This document shows, in pieces, positions 9,057 to 16,946 of a DNA stretch of 64,000 nt. A program made the position numbers and the translations under genes. This DNA comes from JABLTI01 sp035528035 (GTDB taxonomy: Archaea > Asgardarchaeota > Heimdallarchaeia > JABLTI01), in NCBI GenBank assembly GCA_035528035.1, contig DATKZI010000044.1, positions 1 to 64,000 of the forward strand, in the 5' to 3' direction. Below the pieces are notes generated by a model that was not told where the DNA came from, made no database searches, and was given only the letters and a program-made list of their open reading frames with translations. Positions within the stretch are counted from its first letter, which is position 1. Each line of letters begins with the position of its first letter.

Positions 9057-10124
9057 CTATTTAATATGTGCGTCAACTACCATTTGCCATTGTCTTGGAG
9101 CTGACATACGAACTCTTTTCACAGCTAGAATATTATCGATTTTACGGTTATTTTTCTGAACTTCTCTAGTAATATCTTCAATTATGATATCTTCTGGCTC
9201 TCTATCTCCTCCCACAAATTCAAAGAAGTGTATTATGCCACCTTCAGGTTTTATTAATTTACATGCTACATCAATGAATTCAATAGCATAACCTGGTAGA
9301 TTCATTATTACTCTATCAGCTATGTTCTCAAGAGCTTCTTTTTGAACAACAAGTCTACTATCACCACAATAGGCATGGATTTTTCCTTTTAATTTATTTA
9401 ATGTAATATTTTCATTTAGTAAAATAATTGCCTCTGGATTGATATCAATTGCATGAATCGTTGCATTTACTCTCTTAGCTATTGGTAAGGCAAATGGACC
9501 TATTCCAGCAAACATATCTACAATTACTTCATTATCTTTTACTTGTCTGGCTATACGAGAGTGTTCCTCACTTAAACGTGGACTAAAATAAGCTTGGGTA
9601 ATATCTACTGCCAATCTTACCCCATGCTCACGATAAATGGTTTTTGTTTCATTTTTACCAGCAATTAATTCAACAGGACGAATTCTATTTACACCTGAAA
9701 CTATACCAGTTTTAGCAAAAACAGATTTAATGCTTGAATGTACTTCAAGTAAAGCTTTACCTATAAGGTCTTTTTTTGCTAGTAATTCATCAGGTATTTC
9801 AATAACGATAATATCACCAATTGTGTCAAAACTCCTAGGAACGAGCTCAAATTCCTCAGGCGATAATTTATCTTTTAAATATTCAAAATGATTATTTGGT
9901 TTATCTTTAAGAGGTCTGAGATCATCGATGGTGATGAGTTGATAGTCAACTTGTAGTTTTGAAAGTTTTTCCTTTATTTGTACATCTAGTGCTTTATTTA
10001 AAGGAATTATAAGAAATTCACCTTCTGAAGCGATTTTAAATTTTTTACTCAGAAGATTTTCCTCCAGAAGTAATTTGCGAGTGTCTTCAGCAAATTTTTT
10101 CTTAATTTTTAAACAAACAGTCAC
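9057..10124 (-). CDS. trm5: tRNA (guanine37-N1)-methyltransferase Trm5
   Basis: Methylates N1 of G37 in tRNA using S-adenosylmethionine, which prevents frameshifting and makes the substrate for Taw1. The Rossmann methylase motif I reads DMFAGIGPFALPIAKRV, the adenosine-binding acidic motif is AIDINPEA, and the catalytic motif IV is NLPGYA, which fits Trm5 rather than Taw2. At 355 aa it includes the N-terminal D1/D2 regions of the archaeal Trm5 family. Together with taw1 at 2720-3712 it supports a wyosine pathway; a Taw2 or Taw3 gene is not seen in the window. Confidence 0.9.
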   Translation of the reverse strand: MTVCLKIKKKFAEDTRKLLLEENLLSKKFKIASEGEFLIIPLNKALDVQIKEKLSKLQVDYQLITIDDLRPLKDKPNNHFEYLKDKLSPEEFELVPRSFDTIGDIIVIEIPDELLAKKDLIGKALLEVHSSIKSVFAKTGIVSGVNRIRPVELIAGKNETKTIYREHGVRLAVDITQAYFSPRLSEEHSRIARQVKDNEVIVDMFAGIGPFALPIAKRVNATIHAIDINPEAIILLNENITLNKLKGKIHAYCGDSRLVVQKEALENIADRVIMNLPGYAIEFIDVACKLIKPEGGIIHFFEFVGGDREPEDIIIEDITREVQKNNRKIDNILAVKRVRMSAPRQWQMVVDAHIK

Positions 10125-10327
10125 TATTTGAACATCCGAATTATTTTTATCTCAAAAATAATTAATATTTTAACAAATCCTTAATTCTTTTTATCAAACT
10201 TTCTTTGGGTTTTATTAATTAATTTATTTTGATAATTATACTCTTAATTTTCAGATTAAAAATACTCTCTAAACATTTTAATAGGTAGAAATTATATAAC
10301 ACTATGATTTAAATTCAGGGATTTAAA

Positions 10328-11188
10328 ATGCAAAATTATATGAAAGGAAAGATCTGTTTAGTTACAGGTGCTACTTCTGGAATAGGATTGGAAATTGCTG
10401 GTGGTTTAGCAGCACTTGGTGCAACAGTTATAATAGCTGGTAGAAATGAAGATATCGGAAAACAAGTTGTTCAAGATATAAAAAAACGAACTGGAAATGG
10501 ATTCATTGAATTAATGCTTGCTGATTTTTCTACTCAAGCTGGAGTAATTCATTTAGCAGATATGGTTAAAGAACGCTATGATAAATTAGATGTTCTTGTT
10601 AATAATGCTGGTTTGTATCAACCTGATCACACACTAACATCTGATGGTATAGAAATGACTTTTGCAGTAAACTATCTTGCACCATTTTTGTTAAGTCATG
10701 AATTGCATGATCTTTTACTTAAAGGACAACCTTCTCGTATTGTTATTACTGCTTCATCATTCCATAAAACTGGTTATTTGGATTTCAATGATCTAAATAT
10801 GAATGAGAAAAAATATAGTGGCATGCAAGCTTATATGAATTCAAAAGTAGCTCTAATAATGTTCACTTATACTCTAGCTGAAAAAGTAAAAGGTATGGGA
10901 ATAACAGTCAATGCTGTTCATCCAGGAATTGTTAAGACTAAATTACCAAGACAGAGATCATTTTATTCGTTCCTGCTTAAAGCCATTCCATTCTTTCTTA
11001 CACCAAAACAAGGAGCAAAAACATCAATTTATCTAGCATCTTCTCCCGAAGTTGAACATATTACCGGAAAATACTTCATCCGTAAAAAACCAGCTCAATC
11101 ATCAGATACAACATATTCAATTGAACTACAAAAACAACTATGGGAAAAGAGTTGTGAATTAACTCATGTAAATGGATATGAGCAATGA
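10328..11188 (+). CDS. Short-chain dehydrogenase, retinol-dehydrogenase-like
   Basis: NAD(P)-dependent oxidoreductase of the classical SDR fold. The dinucleotide motif is TGATSGIG, the structural motif NNAGLY, the catalytic Ser lies in ITASS and the catalytic Tyr-Lys in YMNSK. The overall pattern (FAVNYLAPFLLSHEL, VHPGIVKTKL) resembles the eukaryotic RDH11/12-like subgroup that reduces lipid aldehydes or ketones, but the substrate cannot be told. It stands alone with its own promoter region. ATG at 10340 is an alternative start that still includes the whole fold. Confidence 0.85.
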   Translation: MQNYMKGKICLVTGATSGIGLEIAGGLAALGATVIIAGRNEDIGKQVVQDIKKRTGNGFIELMLADFSTQAGVIHLADMVKERYDKLDVLVNNAGLYQPDHTLTSDGIEMTFAVNYLAPFLLSHELHDLLLKGQPSRIVITASSFHKTGYLDFNDLNMNEKKYSGMQAYMNSKVALIMFTYTLAEKVKGMGITVNAVHPGIVKTKLPRQRSFYSFLLKAIPFFLTPKQGAKTSIYLASSPEVEHITGKYFIRKKPAQSSDTTYSIELQKQLWEKSCELTHVNGYEQ

Positions 11189-11208
11189 AAAGTTCATAGC
11201 CATTTTAT

Positions 11209-11505
11209 TTATGTTGTTTCTTTTGAATTAATGTTTCTCCACAAGGCTTCTATATCGTCTTGAATAGTTCTTTCACTAATTCCTCTTTCACCTAGTGTTC
11301 TAACTAATTTTAAAGCCTCTTGAATATAATGACGTGCATCTATTAGATCATTTTTAGCAGCAAGAAAATCACCTATTTTAAAATTCTCATGAGCTGATTT
11401 CTTTTTTTCTTCTGCTTTTGTTCTCAATGAACGTTTCTGAGTGCTCAACATTTCAGTCTTTCTGACATCTTCAGGTATCAAAAATCCTACATCCCATATA
11501 TTCAT
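11209..11505 (-). CDS. Small helical protein of unknown function
   Basis: A 98-residue protein that I do not recognise. After an N-terminal stretch (NIWDVGFLIPEDVRKTEML) comes a long charged helix-turn-helix region (residues about 30-70) that could form a TPR/MIT-like helical hairpin: KAEEKKKSAHENFKIGDFLA then DLIDARHYIQEALKLVRTLG. That resemblance to MIT-type bundles is weak. No membrane segment. It is convergent with the SDR gene and shares no operon. Function unknown. Confidence 0.5.
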   Translation of the reverse strand: MNIWDVGFLIPEDVRKTEMLSTQKRSLRTKAEEKKKSAHENFKIGDFLAAKNDLIDARHYIQEALKLVRTLGERGISERTIQDDIEALWRNINSKETT

Positions 11506-11648
11506 TGTTTTTTAATAATAAAAAGCATTTCATTTAAGCATTCAAACGGATTTTGTTATTATAATGGATAATAATTGCTAGAAAATTATTAACAAAATGA
11601 ACAACAAGCTTTTTTATTTCAGACCATCAACGAATTAATTGAATTAAG

Positions 11649-11900
11649 ATGTGCCTAGCTATTCCTGCAAAAGTTGTTGAAATTGTCAATGATGATACAC
11701 TCCTAGTTGATTTTGGAGGAGTTAAACGAGAAGTAAAATCTACCCTATTAGAAAATAAGGTAAAAATTAATGATTACGTATTAATCCATATTGGATATGC
11801 AATGACTATAGTCGAAGAAAAAGAAGCTCTAGAAACCTTAAAATTATTAGCTGAAATCGAAACCTTCAATCAAAATGTTGAAGGATTTTCAGGCGAATAA
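11649..11900 (+). CDS. hypC: Hydrogenase maturation chaperone HypC/HupF
   Basis: Small chaperone that, with HypD, carries the Fe(CN)2CO unit into [NiFe]-hydrogenase large subunits. The N-terminus MCLAIPAKVVEI is the family signature; the Cys at position 2, exposed after Met removal, is the essential ligand. The rest folds as a small OB barrel (VDFGGVKREVKSTLL and VLIHIGYAMTIV). The length of 83 aa is typical. No other hyp or hydrogenase gene is nearby, so it is an orphan here, but it implies that the organism makes a [NiFe] hydrogenase. Confidence 0.93.
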   Translation: MCLAIPAKVVEIVNDDTLLVDFGGVKREVKSTLLENKVKINDYVLIHIGYAMTIVEEKEALETLKLLAEIETFNQNVEGFSGE

Positions 11901-11916
11901 TCTACAAGTAATTTCT

Positions 11917-12477
11917 TCAGATTTTTTGCTTTGATTTTTTAGATAAAACAAGTTCCATATATGAATCTCTAATATTTTCTTCAGGATTTAAACCGAATAA
12001 ACGGATTTTCTCGAATAAATTCTTTTGAACTTCGATATATTCTTCTTTATCGTCTATTACTTTTTCAACTTCTAGAAAAGACCCTAAAGCATCTATTTGA
12101 TCTAAACAGAATTTTACTCCCTCGAATTTGTAGATTTTTCGTTCTTTAATAATGATTATTGCTTTTTGGAAACCCATTTTTTCAAGGATTTTATTCATTT
12201 GAATATAATCAGAAATTTCCGTCTCTATTTCCTCTCTCGTTTTAGATTTTGAATCAATTTTTGGTCCTTTATATGTTAAATAGAATTTTTCCCCTTCTTC
12301 CCTAATTCTCAGTGCTTCATCTGTTTTACCAAAATCCCGTGTAGGATGTACATAATAATGATCCCTTTGTATGACTATTTCTTCTAACTGAGCTCCTTTC
12401 TCAACCAGGGAATACTCTAATTCTTCAGGATCATTAATGGCTAATTTCACTTCCACTTCTGTAGTCATTTCAATCAC
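11917..12477 (-). CDS. CYTH domain protein, CyaB-like
   Basis: Member of the CYTH superfamily (class IV adenylate cyclase / thiamine triphosphatase / archaeal CyaB). The hallmark ExExK motif is at the N-terminus (EVEVKLA). The alternating acidic and basic strands that line the triphosphate tunnel follow: RDHYYVHPTRDF, ALRIREEG, FYLTYKGPK, EEIETEIS. Archaeal members hydrolyse or bind triphosphorylated substrates; cyclase activity is not assured. 186 aa, normal length. Convergent with hypC (16 bases between stops). Confidence 0.85.
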   Translation of the reverse strand: MIEMTTEVEVKLAINDPEELEYSLVEKGAQLEEIVIQRDHYYVHPTRDFGKTDEALRIREEGEKFYLTYKGPKIDSKSKTREEIETEISDYIQMNKILEKMGFQKAIIIIKERKIYKFEGVKFCLDQIDALGSFLEVEKVIDDKEEYIEVQKNLFEKIRLFGLNPEENIRDSYMELVLSKKSKQKI

Positions 12478-12569
12478 AAGTAATTAATCATTAATATCTA
12501 TGAAAATATACTTTCTAATATTAATTATCTACCAAAGAAATTTAACTAGAATACCACAATAATTAGCTT

Positions 12570-12899
12570 GAGGGGATAAAACGGTTGCCGGTGGTTCTAG
12601 TTAACCGCTGAGGAAGGTCCTCTCTTCCAGACAAGCGACTTGGCGAAAGCCTTCAGGAGGAATCCTGGCTCTGAGAATAGAAACGTAAAGCGATTGTGTG
12701 TACGATGATACAAAGCATCTTCGGAAGCTTTGTTGAGATTTACACAATGGAAGTGTTGAAACGACTCATCGTCGCGGAAGCAAGCTCTAATTAGCTTCGA
12801 TGACTAGTCAAGAGAAGCGGGTTGAGTGCTTAGATTGATACCGTGAGAGGAGTACATCATTGGTGTTCCTCGAAACAGAAAGAGGACTAATATCCTCTC
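12570..12899 (+). ncRNA. rnpB: RNase P RNA
   Basis: Catalytic RNA of tRNA 5' processing, found in a GC-richer island of about 330 bases without reading frames. The ends pair as helix P1: GAGGGGATA at 12570-12578 against TATCCTCTC at 12891-12899 (9 pairs, one G-U). Conserved cores are visible: TGAGGAAGGTCC at 12609-12620 (CR-I), AGAAACG near 12680-12690, GGAAGCAAGC near 12776 (CR-IV) and AAACAGAAAGAGGACTAA at 12873-12890 (CR-V). Two of its protein partners are encoded at 15692-16816. The strand and boundaries come from the P1 pairing; the transcript may extend a few bases further. Confidence 0.85.
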
Positions 12900-12907
12900 C
12901 TCTATTT

Positions 12908-13366
12908 CTAATAATCAGCCGAATAATTTGACATATCTAATTTATAGATGGGACTATTACCATGCTTTTCTCCAGTCGGTTTAAAACCAGCCTTAACATA
13001 GAGTTTTGTAGCAATTTCATTATTTTCTTCAACATCTAGAAGAATTTCTTTGGGTTTGAATTTTTCATTCATAAATTCAATTACTGCTTTCAAACCTTTT
13101 TTTCCATATCCTTGACCTTGAGAATTTTCATCTATCATATGTCTAGCAATCCAAAGTTTATTATCTTCTGGATTTATTCCTAAAGCAGAAAAACCAATCA
13201 TTTTTTCATCAGCAAAAATTCCATAGCACTCTAAAAAGGGGTGAAATTTAGATTGTGCAAGACTTATTGCATTCGATGCAACAAAACCTTCTTGCTCTTT
13301 CTTTACCTTTAATTTTATCGCGTCTATCCAATTTTCCTCAGTTATTTCTTTTACACTCATTTTCAT
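12908..13366 (-). CDS. GNAT N-acetyltransferase
   Basis: A 152-residue Gcn5-related acetyltransferase. The acetyl-CoA binding loop is in the segment DENSQGQGYGKKGLKAVIEF (Q/R-x-x-G-x-G/A pattern), followed by the beta5 strand ILLDVEENNEIATKLYVKAGF. This N-A-x-x-L-Y-x-x-x-G-F ending is typical of spermidine/aminoglycoside-type GNATs, e.g. Bacillus PaiA/BltD-like polyamine acetylases. Because a polyamine operon exists at 47278-48855, a polyamine substrate is possible but unproven. Its stop lies 8 bases beyond the convergent RNase P RNA. Confidence 0.85.
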   Translation of the reverse strand: MKMSVKEITEENWIDAIKLKVKKEQEGFVASNAISLAQSKFHPFLECYGIFADEKMIGFSALGINPEDNKLWIARHMIDENSQGQGYGKKGLKAVIEFMNEKFKPKEILLDVEENNEIATKLYVKAGFKPTGEKHGNSPIYKLDMSNYSADY

Positions 13367-13460
13367 TTGAATGCACCTTCACTAATTTTAGCTATATCAT
13401 CAGTGGTCAGATTATATTAGTTAACTGGTCACTTTTTCCTAAATATTATTTAAGATTTTT

Positions 13461-13916
13461 TTATTCCACTTCTAAACCCAATCGTTTCTTTTCATGTATA
13501 AATCGTTCGATATTTCGTTTAACTACTGGATGCTCTGAAATTGCTAATGCTTCTTTAGGTTTTAACCATTTGAAAGCAGTATGTTCATCCGAAAGATATA
13601 TTTCTTTAGTAATTGTTTTACACCAAAAAGTAATTCCAATCATTTCTGGAATATCGTTATCCTCATGTTTATCTGAAAAAACATCTATAGCTTTGATTAG
13701 ATCATAACTTTTTATGCTTGTTTCTTCCATTATTTCTCGAGATAAAGCATCAAATGGATCTTCAAACTGATTAACACCACCACCCACAATATCCCAAATA
13801 TTCACTGGCGATTTATAGGCACTTCTTTTCAGCAATAAAATTTCTCCAGAGGGATTTTCCATAATCGCAGCAATAGTAAAAACAAATCTTCCTTCGCTAT
13901 CAACCATTTTACTCAC
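13461..13916 (-). CDS. Nudix hydrolase (second of a tandem pair)
   Basis: Hydrolyses a nucleoside diphosphate linked to another moiety. The Nudix box is visible: GG-VNQFE-DPFDALSREIMEETSI, matching Gx5Ex7REUxEExGU except that the last Gly is Ser (ETSI). 151 aa with a C-terminal segment EHTAFKWLKPKEALAISEHPVVKR that is nearly repeated in the neighbouring gene. Only 3 bases separate it from the upstream Nudix gene, so both come from one transcript and one duplication. The substrate is not predictable. Confidence 0.88.
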   Translation of the reverse strand: MSKMVDSEGRFVFTIAAIMENPSGEILLLKRSAYKSPVNIWDIVGGGVNQFEDPFDALSREIMEETSIKSYDLIKAIDVFSDKHEDNDIPEMIGITFWCKTITKEIYLSDEHTAFKWLKPKEALAISEHPVVKRNIERFIHEKKRLGLEVE

Positions 13917-13919
13917 CCA

Positions 13920-14378
13920 TTATTTAGCCATAATTGTTTTTTCAATCAATTTTTTTTCAGCTATTTGAATTCCCAAATATTTTTTGAATACTGGATGATC
14001 AACTATTGCAAAAGCTTCTTCCGGATCAACCCATTGATAAGCACTATGTTCAGAAGAAATTGTTACTTTCTTCGTATTTGTTCTACACCAAAATGATATA
14101 CCTATTAATTCATTTTCAGCTGTTTCTATTCCCTTTCTATAGACATGAAAAACTGTTAACGGTTTTATTATCTCAATATCTGTTATACCAGTTTCTTCTT
14201 GTATTTCTCGTCGTAAACCTTCTTCAGGAATCTCTGTTTGTTTTAATCTACCACCAACATCTTCCCAATATCCTGGAAAATCAACACTAGTATTACTACG
14301 ACGTATAAGTAATATCTTGTTATCTGATTTATGTTCTATGATCGCTGTGACAGCAACTGAAAAAAGTGGTTTTAGCAT
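13920..14378 (-). CDS. Nudix hydrolase (first of a tandem pair)
   Basis: 152-residue paralogue of the adjacent downstream gene. The Nudix box is complete here (GG-RLKQTE-IPEEGLRREIQEETGI). The shared C-terminal region (EHSAYQWVDPEEAFAIVDHPVFKK) aligns almost position by position with the neighbour, supporting a local tandem duplication. Possible roles are pool sanitation (8-oxo-dGTP type) or nucleotide-sugar hydrolysis; nothing in the sequence decides. It is transcribed divergently from the eL15 operon. Confidence 0.88.
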   Translation of the reverse strand: MLKPLFSVAVTAIIEHKSDNKILLIRRSNTSVDFPGYWEDVGGRLKQTEIPEEGLRREIQEETGITDIEIIKPLTVFHVYRKGIETAENELIGISFWCRTNTKKVTISSEHSAYQWVDPEEAFAIVDHPVFKKYLGIQIAEKKLIEKTIMAK

Positions 14379-14545
14379 TTATGTTCCTCAAACAGGTTTT
14401 TATTACAAAAATCATTAGCTATTAATTTATCTATCTCTTAGAAAGTATTAAAAAGCTAATATGATTTTGCCATATATGCTAATAAATCTATTAGCAAGAC
14501 TTACCTAGATGTCGCGTAAGCGGAATTGGTGAGGTGTAATAAACT

Positions 14546-15124
14546 ATGTATAAATACGTTAGTGATTTTTGGAAAGATAGAAAAGATCCCAAATTTAAAG
14601 CCTTGCAAAGAGACCGATTTATGCTCTGGAGAAAAGAACCAGCAGCTATTCGTATTGAGAAACCTACTAGAATTGATAGAGCAAGAAAATTGGGATATAG
14701 AGCTAAACAAGGTTATGTTTTGATACGAATTAGAATTCGAAGAACAGGTCTCCGAAAAAGCAGACCCTCTCAAGGTAGACATACTAAAGGTCAAGCTGTT
14801 AGGGGAATCCAACCAGCTAAAAATTTCAGATGGATAGCTGAAGAACGTGTTGCACGAAGATATCCAAATTTAGAAGTTTTAAACTCATACCCTGTAGGTG
14901 AAGATGGAAGATATAAATGGTATGAAACTATTCTTGTTGATCCTCATCATCCAGTTATTAAGAAAGATCCAAGAATCAATTGGATATGCACTAAAGCTAA
15001 TACCAGAAGAGTTTTCCGTGGTTTAACCAGTGCAGGTAAACATGCACGTGGATTAAGAAGGAAAGGAACTGGTACTGAAAATATTAGACCCTCATTACGA
15101 GCAAATAAGAGAAATGGTAAATAA
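14546..15124 (+). CDS. rpl15e: Ribosomal protein eL15
   Basis: Large-subunit protein shared by archaea and eukaryotes but not bacteria. The N-terminus MYKYVSDFWKDRKDP and the basic core (LGYRAKQGYVLIRIRIRRTGLRK, then RRYPNLEVLNSYPVGEDG and ILVDPHHPVIKKDPRINW) are diagnostic. 192 aa is the expected size. A strong ribosome binding site (GGTGAGGTG at about 14528-14536) fixes the start. It is the first gene of the conserved archaeal cluster eL15 - DUF54 - RNase P proteins. Confidence 0.97.
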   Translation: MYKYVSDFWKDRKDPKFKALQRDRFMLWRKEPAAIRIEKPTRIDRARKLGYRAKQGYVLIRIRIRRTGLRKSRPSQGRHTKGQAVRGIQPAKNFRWIAEERVARRYPNLEVLNSYPVGEDGRYKWYETILVDPHHPVIKKDPRINWICTKANTRRVFRGLTSAGKHARGLRRKGTGTENIRPSLRANKRNGK

Positions 15125-15216
15125 GAGTAATTAAGTTATTCTTCTTTAACATTACTTTTTTTCTTCTAAAAGCTTAAAACTAACTTTATTGATATAAGTA
15201 AATGGAGTAAGAATCT

Positions 15217-15684
15217 TTGTCAATTGATAATAGATATAAATTAAAGGAAATCAATTTTTCATGTAGCTCTCACTCAACCGAAGATGTTGAGAAAGTCAAA
15301 AAAGCTATTGTGAATCTTTTACCTGAAACTATTCGTGATAAAGTTGAAATTTCTGATGTCAAATTAAGAGGACATGCAGGAAATGAAATATCACTTCTGG
15401 AACTAAATATTACCCAAAATAAAATGATCAGTAATATATTGGGCTATTTAGCTTCAAATATCCTAGAAATAGATAAGGATTCTTTATTGCAGGAAGTAGA
15501 TGAACGAATTGATGAAAATAATTGTTTCTATTTGCGTTTCAATAAACAAGATGCTTATAATGAAGTAATTACCTTGGATGATGGTGATAATTCTATTCGA
15601 GTTGTGATAAAATTCATCGTCTATAAACAGGAACCAAATCTCCTTACGGAAGCTTTACAAAATATTGGAATAATAAAGAAGTGA
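15217..15684 (+). CDS. RNA-binding protein of the COG1325/DUF54 family
   Basis: A 155-residue protein of the archaeal family (COG1325, often called exosome-associated or RNA-binding) that regularly sits between eL15 and the RNase P genes. The fold is an alternating beta/alpha RL5-like RNA-binding domain: LKEINFSCSSHST, VEISDVKLRGHAGNEISLLELNI, then FYLRFNKQDAYNEVITLDDGDNSIRVVIKF. TTG at 15217 is the start, since the frame has no earlier ATG and the first strand begins here. 7 bases separate its stop from the next gene. Function is inferred from family and context. Confidence 0.8.
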   Translation: MSIDNRYKLKEINFSCSSHSTEDVEKVKKAIVNLLPETIRDKVEISDVKLRGHAGNEISLLELNITQNKMISNILGYLASNILEIDKDSLLQEVDERIDENNCFYLRFNKQDAYNEVITLDDGDNSIRVVIKFIVYKQEPNLLTEALQNIGIIKK

Positions 15685-15691
15685 TAAAATT

Positions 15692-16816
15692 ATGCCTTTT
15701 TTCATAGAACCCAAAGTAGAGCTAACAGACAAAGATTTTTCTTCCTATGATAAAATAGCTGCTAGATTAGGTTTAAAGGCATATGTAATTTTGAATGAAA
15801 AATATAAGAAAAAAGTGAAAGGGGAAAAGAAAGAATCCATTATAGATCATATTACCAGATATGAAATAAGAGAAAATACAGTTGAGAAAGTTAGGAAAAT
15901 ACTTCCCAATGTTCGTTTAAATTATGAAATAATCAGTATTCAAACTTCTTCGCCAAAAGTAGCTCAATGGGTAGTAAAAGATAATCGAGTAGATATACTA
16001 TCTATTGCTAATATATCTATAAGAGAGATAATAACAGGACCTCTTGCAAATGTTGCTGCTGAGAACAATACTTTTTTTGAAATAGATTTAAGCTCTCTAC
16101 TTAATGAAAAATCAAATAGCTCAATGATTATGAGAAATATCTCGAGAGCAATAAATATTCTTTTGAAAGAAAAAGTGAAATTTATCTTTACCTTCAATGT
16201 TTCTTCCCCACTTGAATTTAGAGATAAAAGAGGAATCATTTCAATTGGAAAATTATTAGGGGTGCCTGAAGATATTATTAGGAAAAATTATCACGATTTC
16301 TTCTCTTTAGTAGAATTAAATAGAAATAAATTATCTGATAATTTTGTTGCACCAGGTATTAGTATCGTTAGTAAAGAAATAGATGATTCTCCGAGTAAAT
16401 TACCACAAAGTGATGAATCGAGTTTTAATGAATTTGAATTCCTTGATATACCAATTTCCTTGGAAGAACATACTTTAACAAATAAAAAATTAGAAAGACA
16501 AAGATATCTGTTATTTGAAATAATGATACTAAAGGATGAAAAAATTTCAGATAAGGCTTTACTTGAAACTTTTTGGAGTGCTTATACAAGTTTGTTTGGT
16601 GCAGTGGGTAGTTCAAGAGCTGGAGTATATTTATCATACTATAATAATGAAGAGAATTATGGTATATTGAGATGTAGTAACTATTCAATCAATAGTGTAC
16701 GAGCAACACTTACTCTTATTTCAAAAATAAATGACTTACCTGTTTTAATCCATGTCTTAAAAACTTCAGGAACCATAAAAAATCTAAAAGATATTGCTAG
16801 AAAAAAACAAAAATAG
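15692..16816 (+). CDS. RNase P protein fusion, Rpp30 (Rnp3) joined to Pop5 (Rnp2)
   Basis: Two RNase P proteins in one frame. Residues about 1-226 form the Rpp30/PHP-like TIM barrel (DKIAARLGLKAYVIL, RVDILSIANISIREII, FFEIDLSSLL, FIFTFNVSSPLEFRDKRGI). After a Ser/Asp-rich linker (227-263), residues 264-370 are Pop5: RQRYLLFEIMILKDEKIS, FGAVGSSRAGVYLSYY, YGILRCSNYSINSVRATLTLI and VLIHVLKTSGTIKNL. In other archaea the two are separate neighbouring genes whose products bind each other as a heterotetramer and activate the RNase P RNA core (here at 12570-12899). The frame runs through without a stop. A lost stop from a sequencing error would need another explanation for the linker. Confidence 0.88.
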   Translation: MPFFIEPKVELTDKDFSSYDKIAARLGLKAYVILNEKYKKKVKGEKKESIIDHITRYEIRENTVEKVRKILPNVRLNYEIISIQTSSPKVAQWVVKDNRVDILSIANISIREIITGPLANVAAENNTFFEIDLSSLLNEKSNSSMIMRNISRAINILLKEKVKFIFTFNVSSPLEFRDKRGIISIGKLLGVPEDIIRKNYHDFFSLVELNRNKLSDNFVAPGISIVSKEIDDSPSKLPQSDESSFNEFEFLDIPISLEEHTLTNKKLERQRYLLFEIMILKDEKISDKALLETFWSAYTSLFGAVGSSRAGVYLSYYNNEENYGILRCSNYSINSVRATLTLISKINDLPVLIHVLKTSGTIKNLKDIARKKQK

Positions 16817-16895
16817 AGGAGTCAGTTCGTCGCATGATCATCAGTTATGTACGGGGGAGTTAACCCTCAGACTGGGGCGTCTTCTTCATTCTCCT
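16817..16895 (+). ncRNA. Candidate structured RNA, unassigned
   Basis: Directly after the Rpp30-Pop5 stop lies a stretch about 79 bases long that is much richer in G and C than the surrounding intergenic DNA. Its ends pair (AGGAG at 16817-16821, CTCCT at 16891-16895), and inside it are two small hairpins, GGG-AGTTAA-CCC (near 16855-16866) and GAC-TGGGGC-GTC (16870-16881). It is not a tRNA (no T-loop consensus) and I find no C/D box pair. It could be a small RNA or the 3' end structure of the operon. Strand uncertain; plus is assumed from the upstream genes. Confidence 0.3.
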
Positions 16896-16946
16896 AGTAA
16901 TTATTCAATTATTCGTTTCTAAAAACCTTTGGTTATTTTCTAAACT

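Noticed and set aside
12900..13450. Plus-strand frame overlapping the GNAT gene (13255-13707).
   Set aside because: The encoded protein is low-complexity and hydrophobic, and both the GNAT and Nudix genes on the other strand have clear motifs.
13461..14378. The two Nudix genes as a single frameshifted gene.
   Set aside because: Each has its own complete start, Nudix box and C-terminal region, so they are tandem paralogues.
16817..16895. Interpretation of the structured element as a tRNA or C/D box RNA.
   Set aside because: No GTTC T-loop sequence and no paired C and D boxes; only an imperfect ATGATCA was seen.
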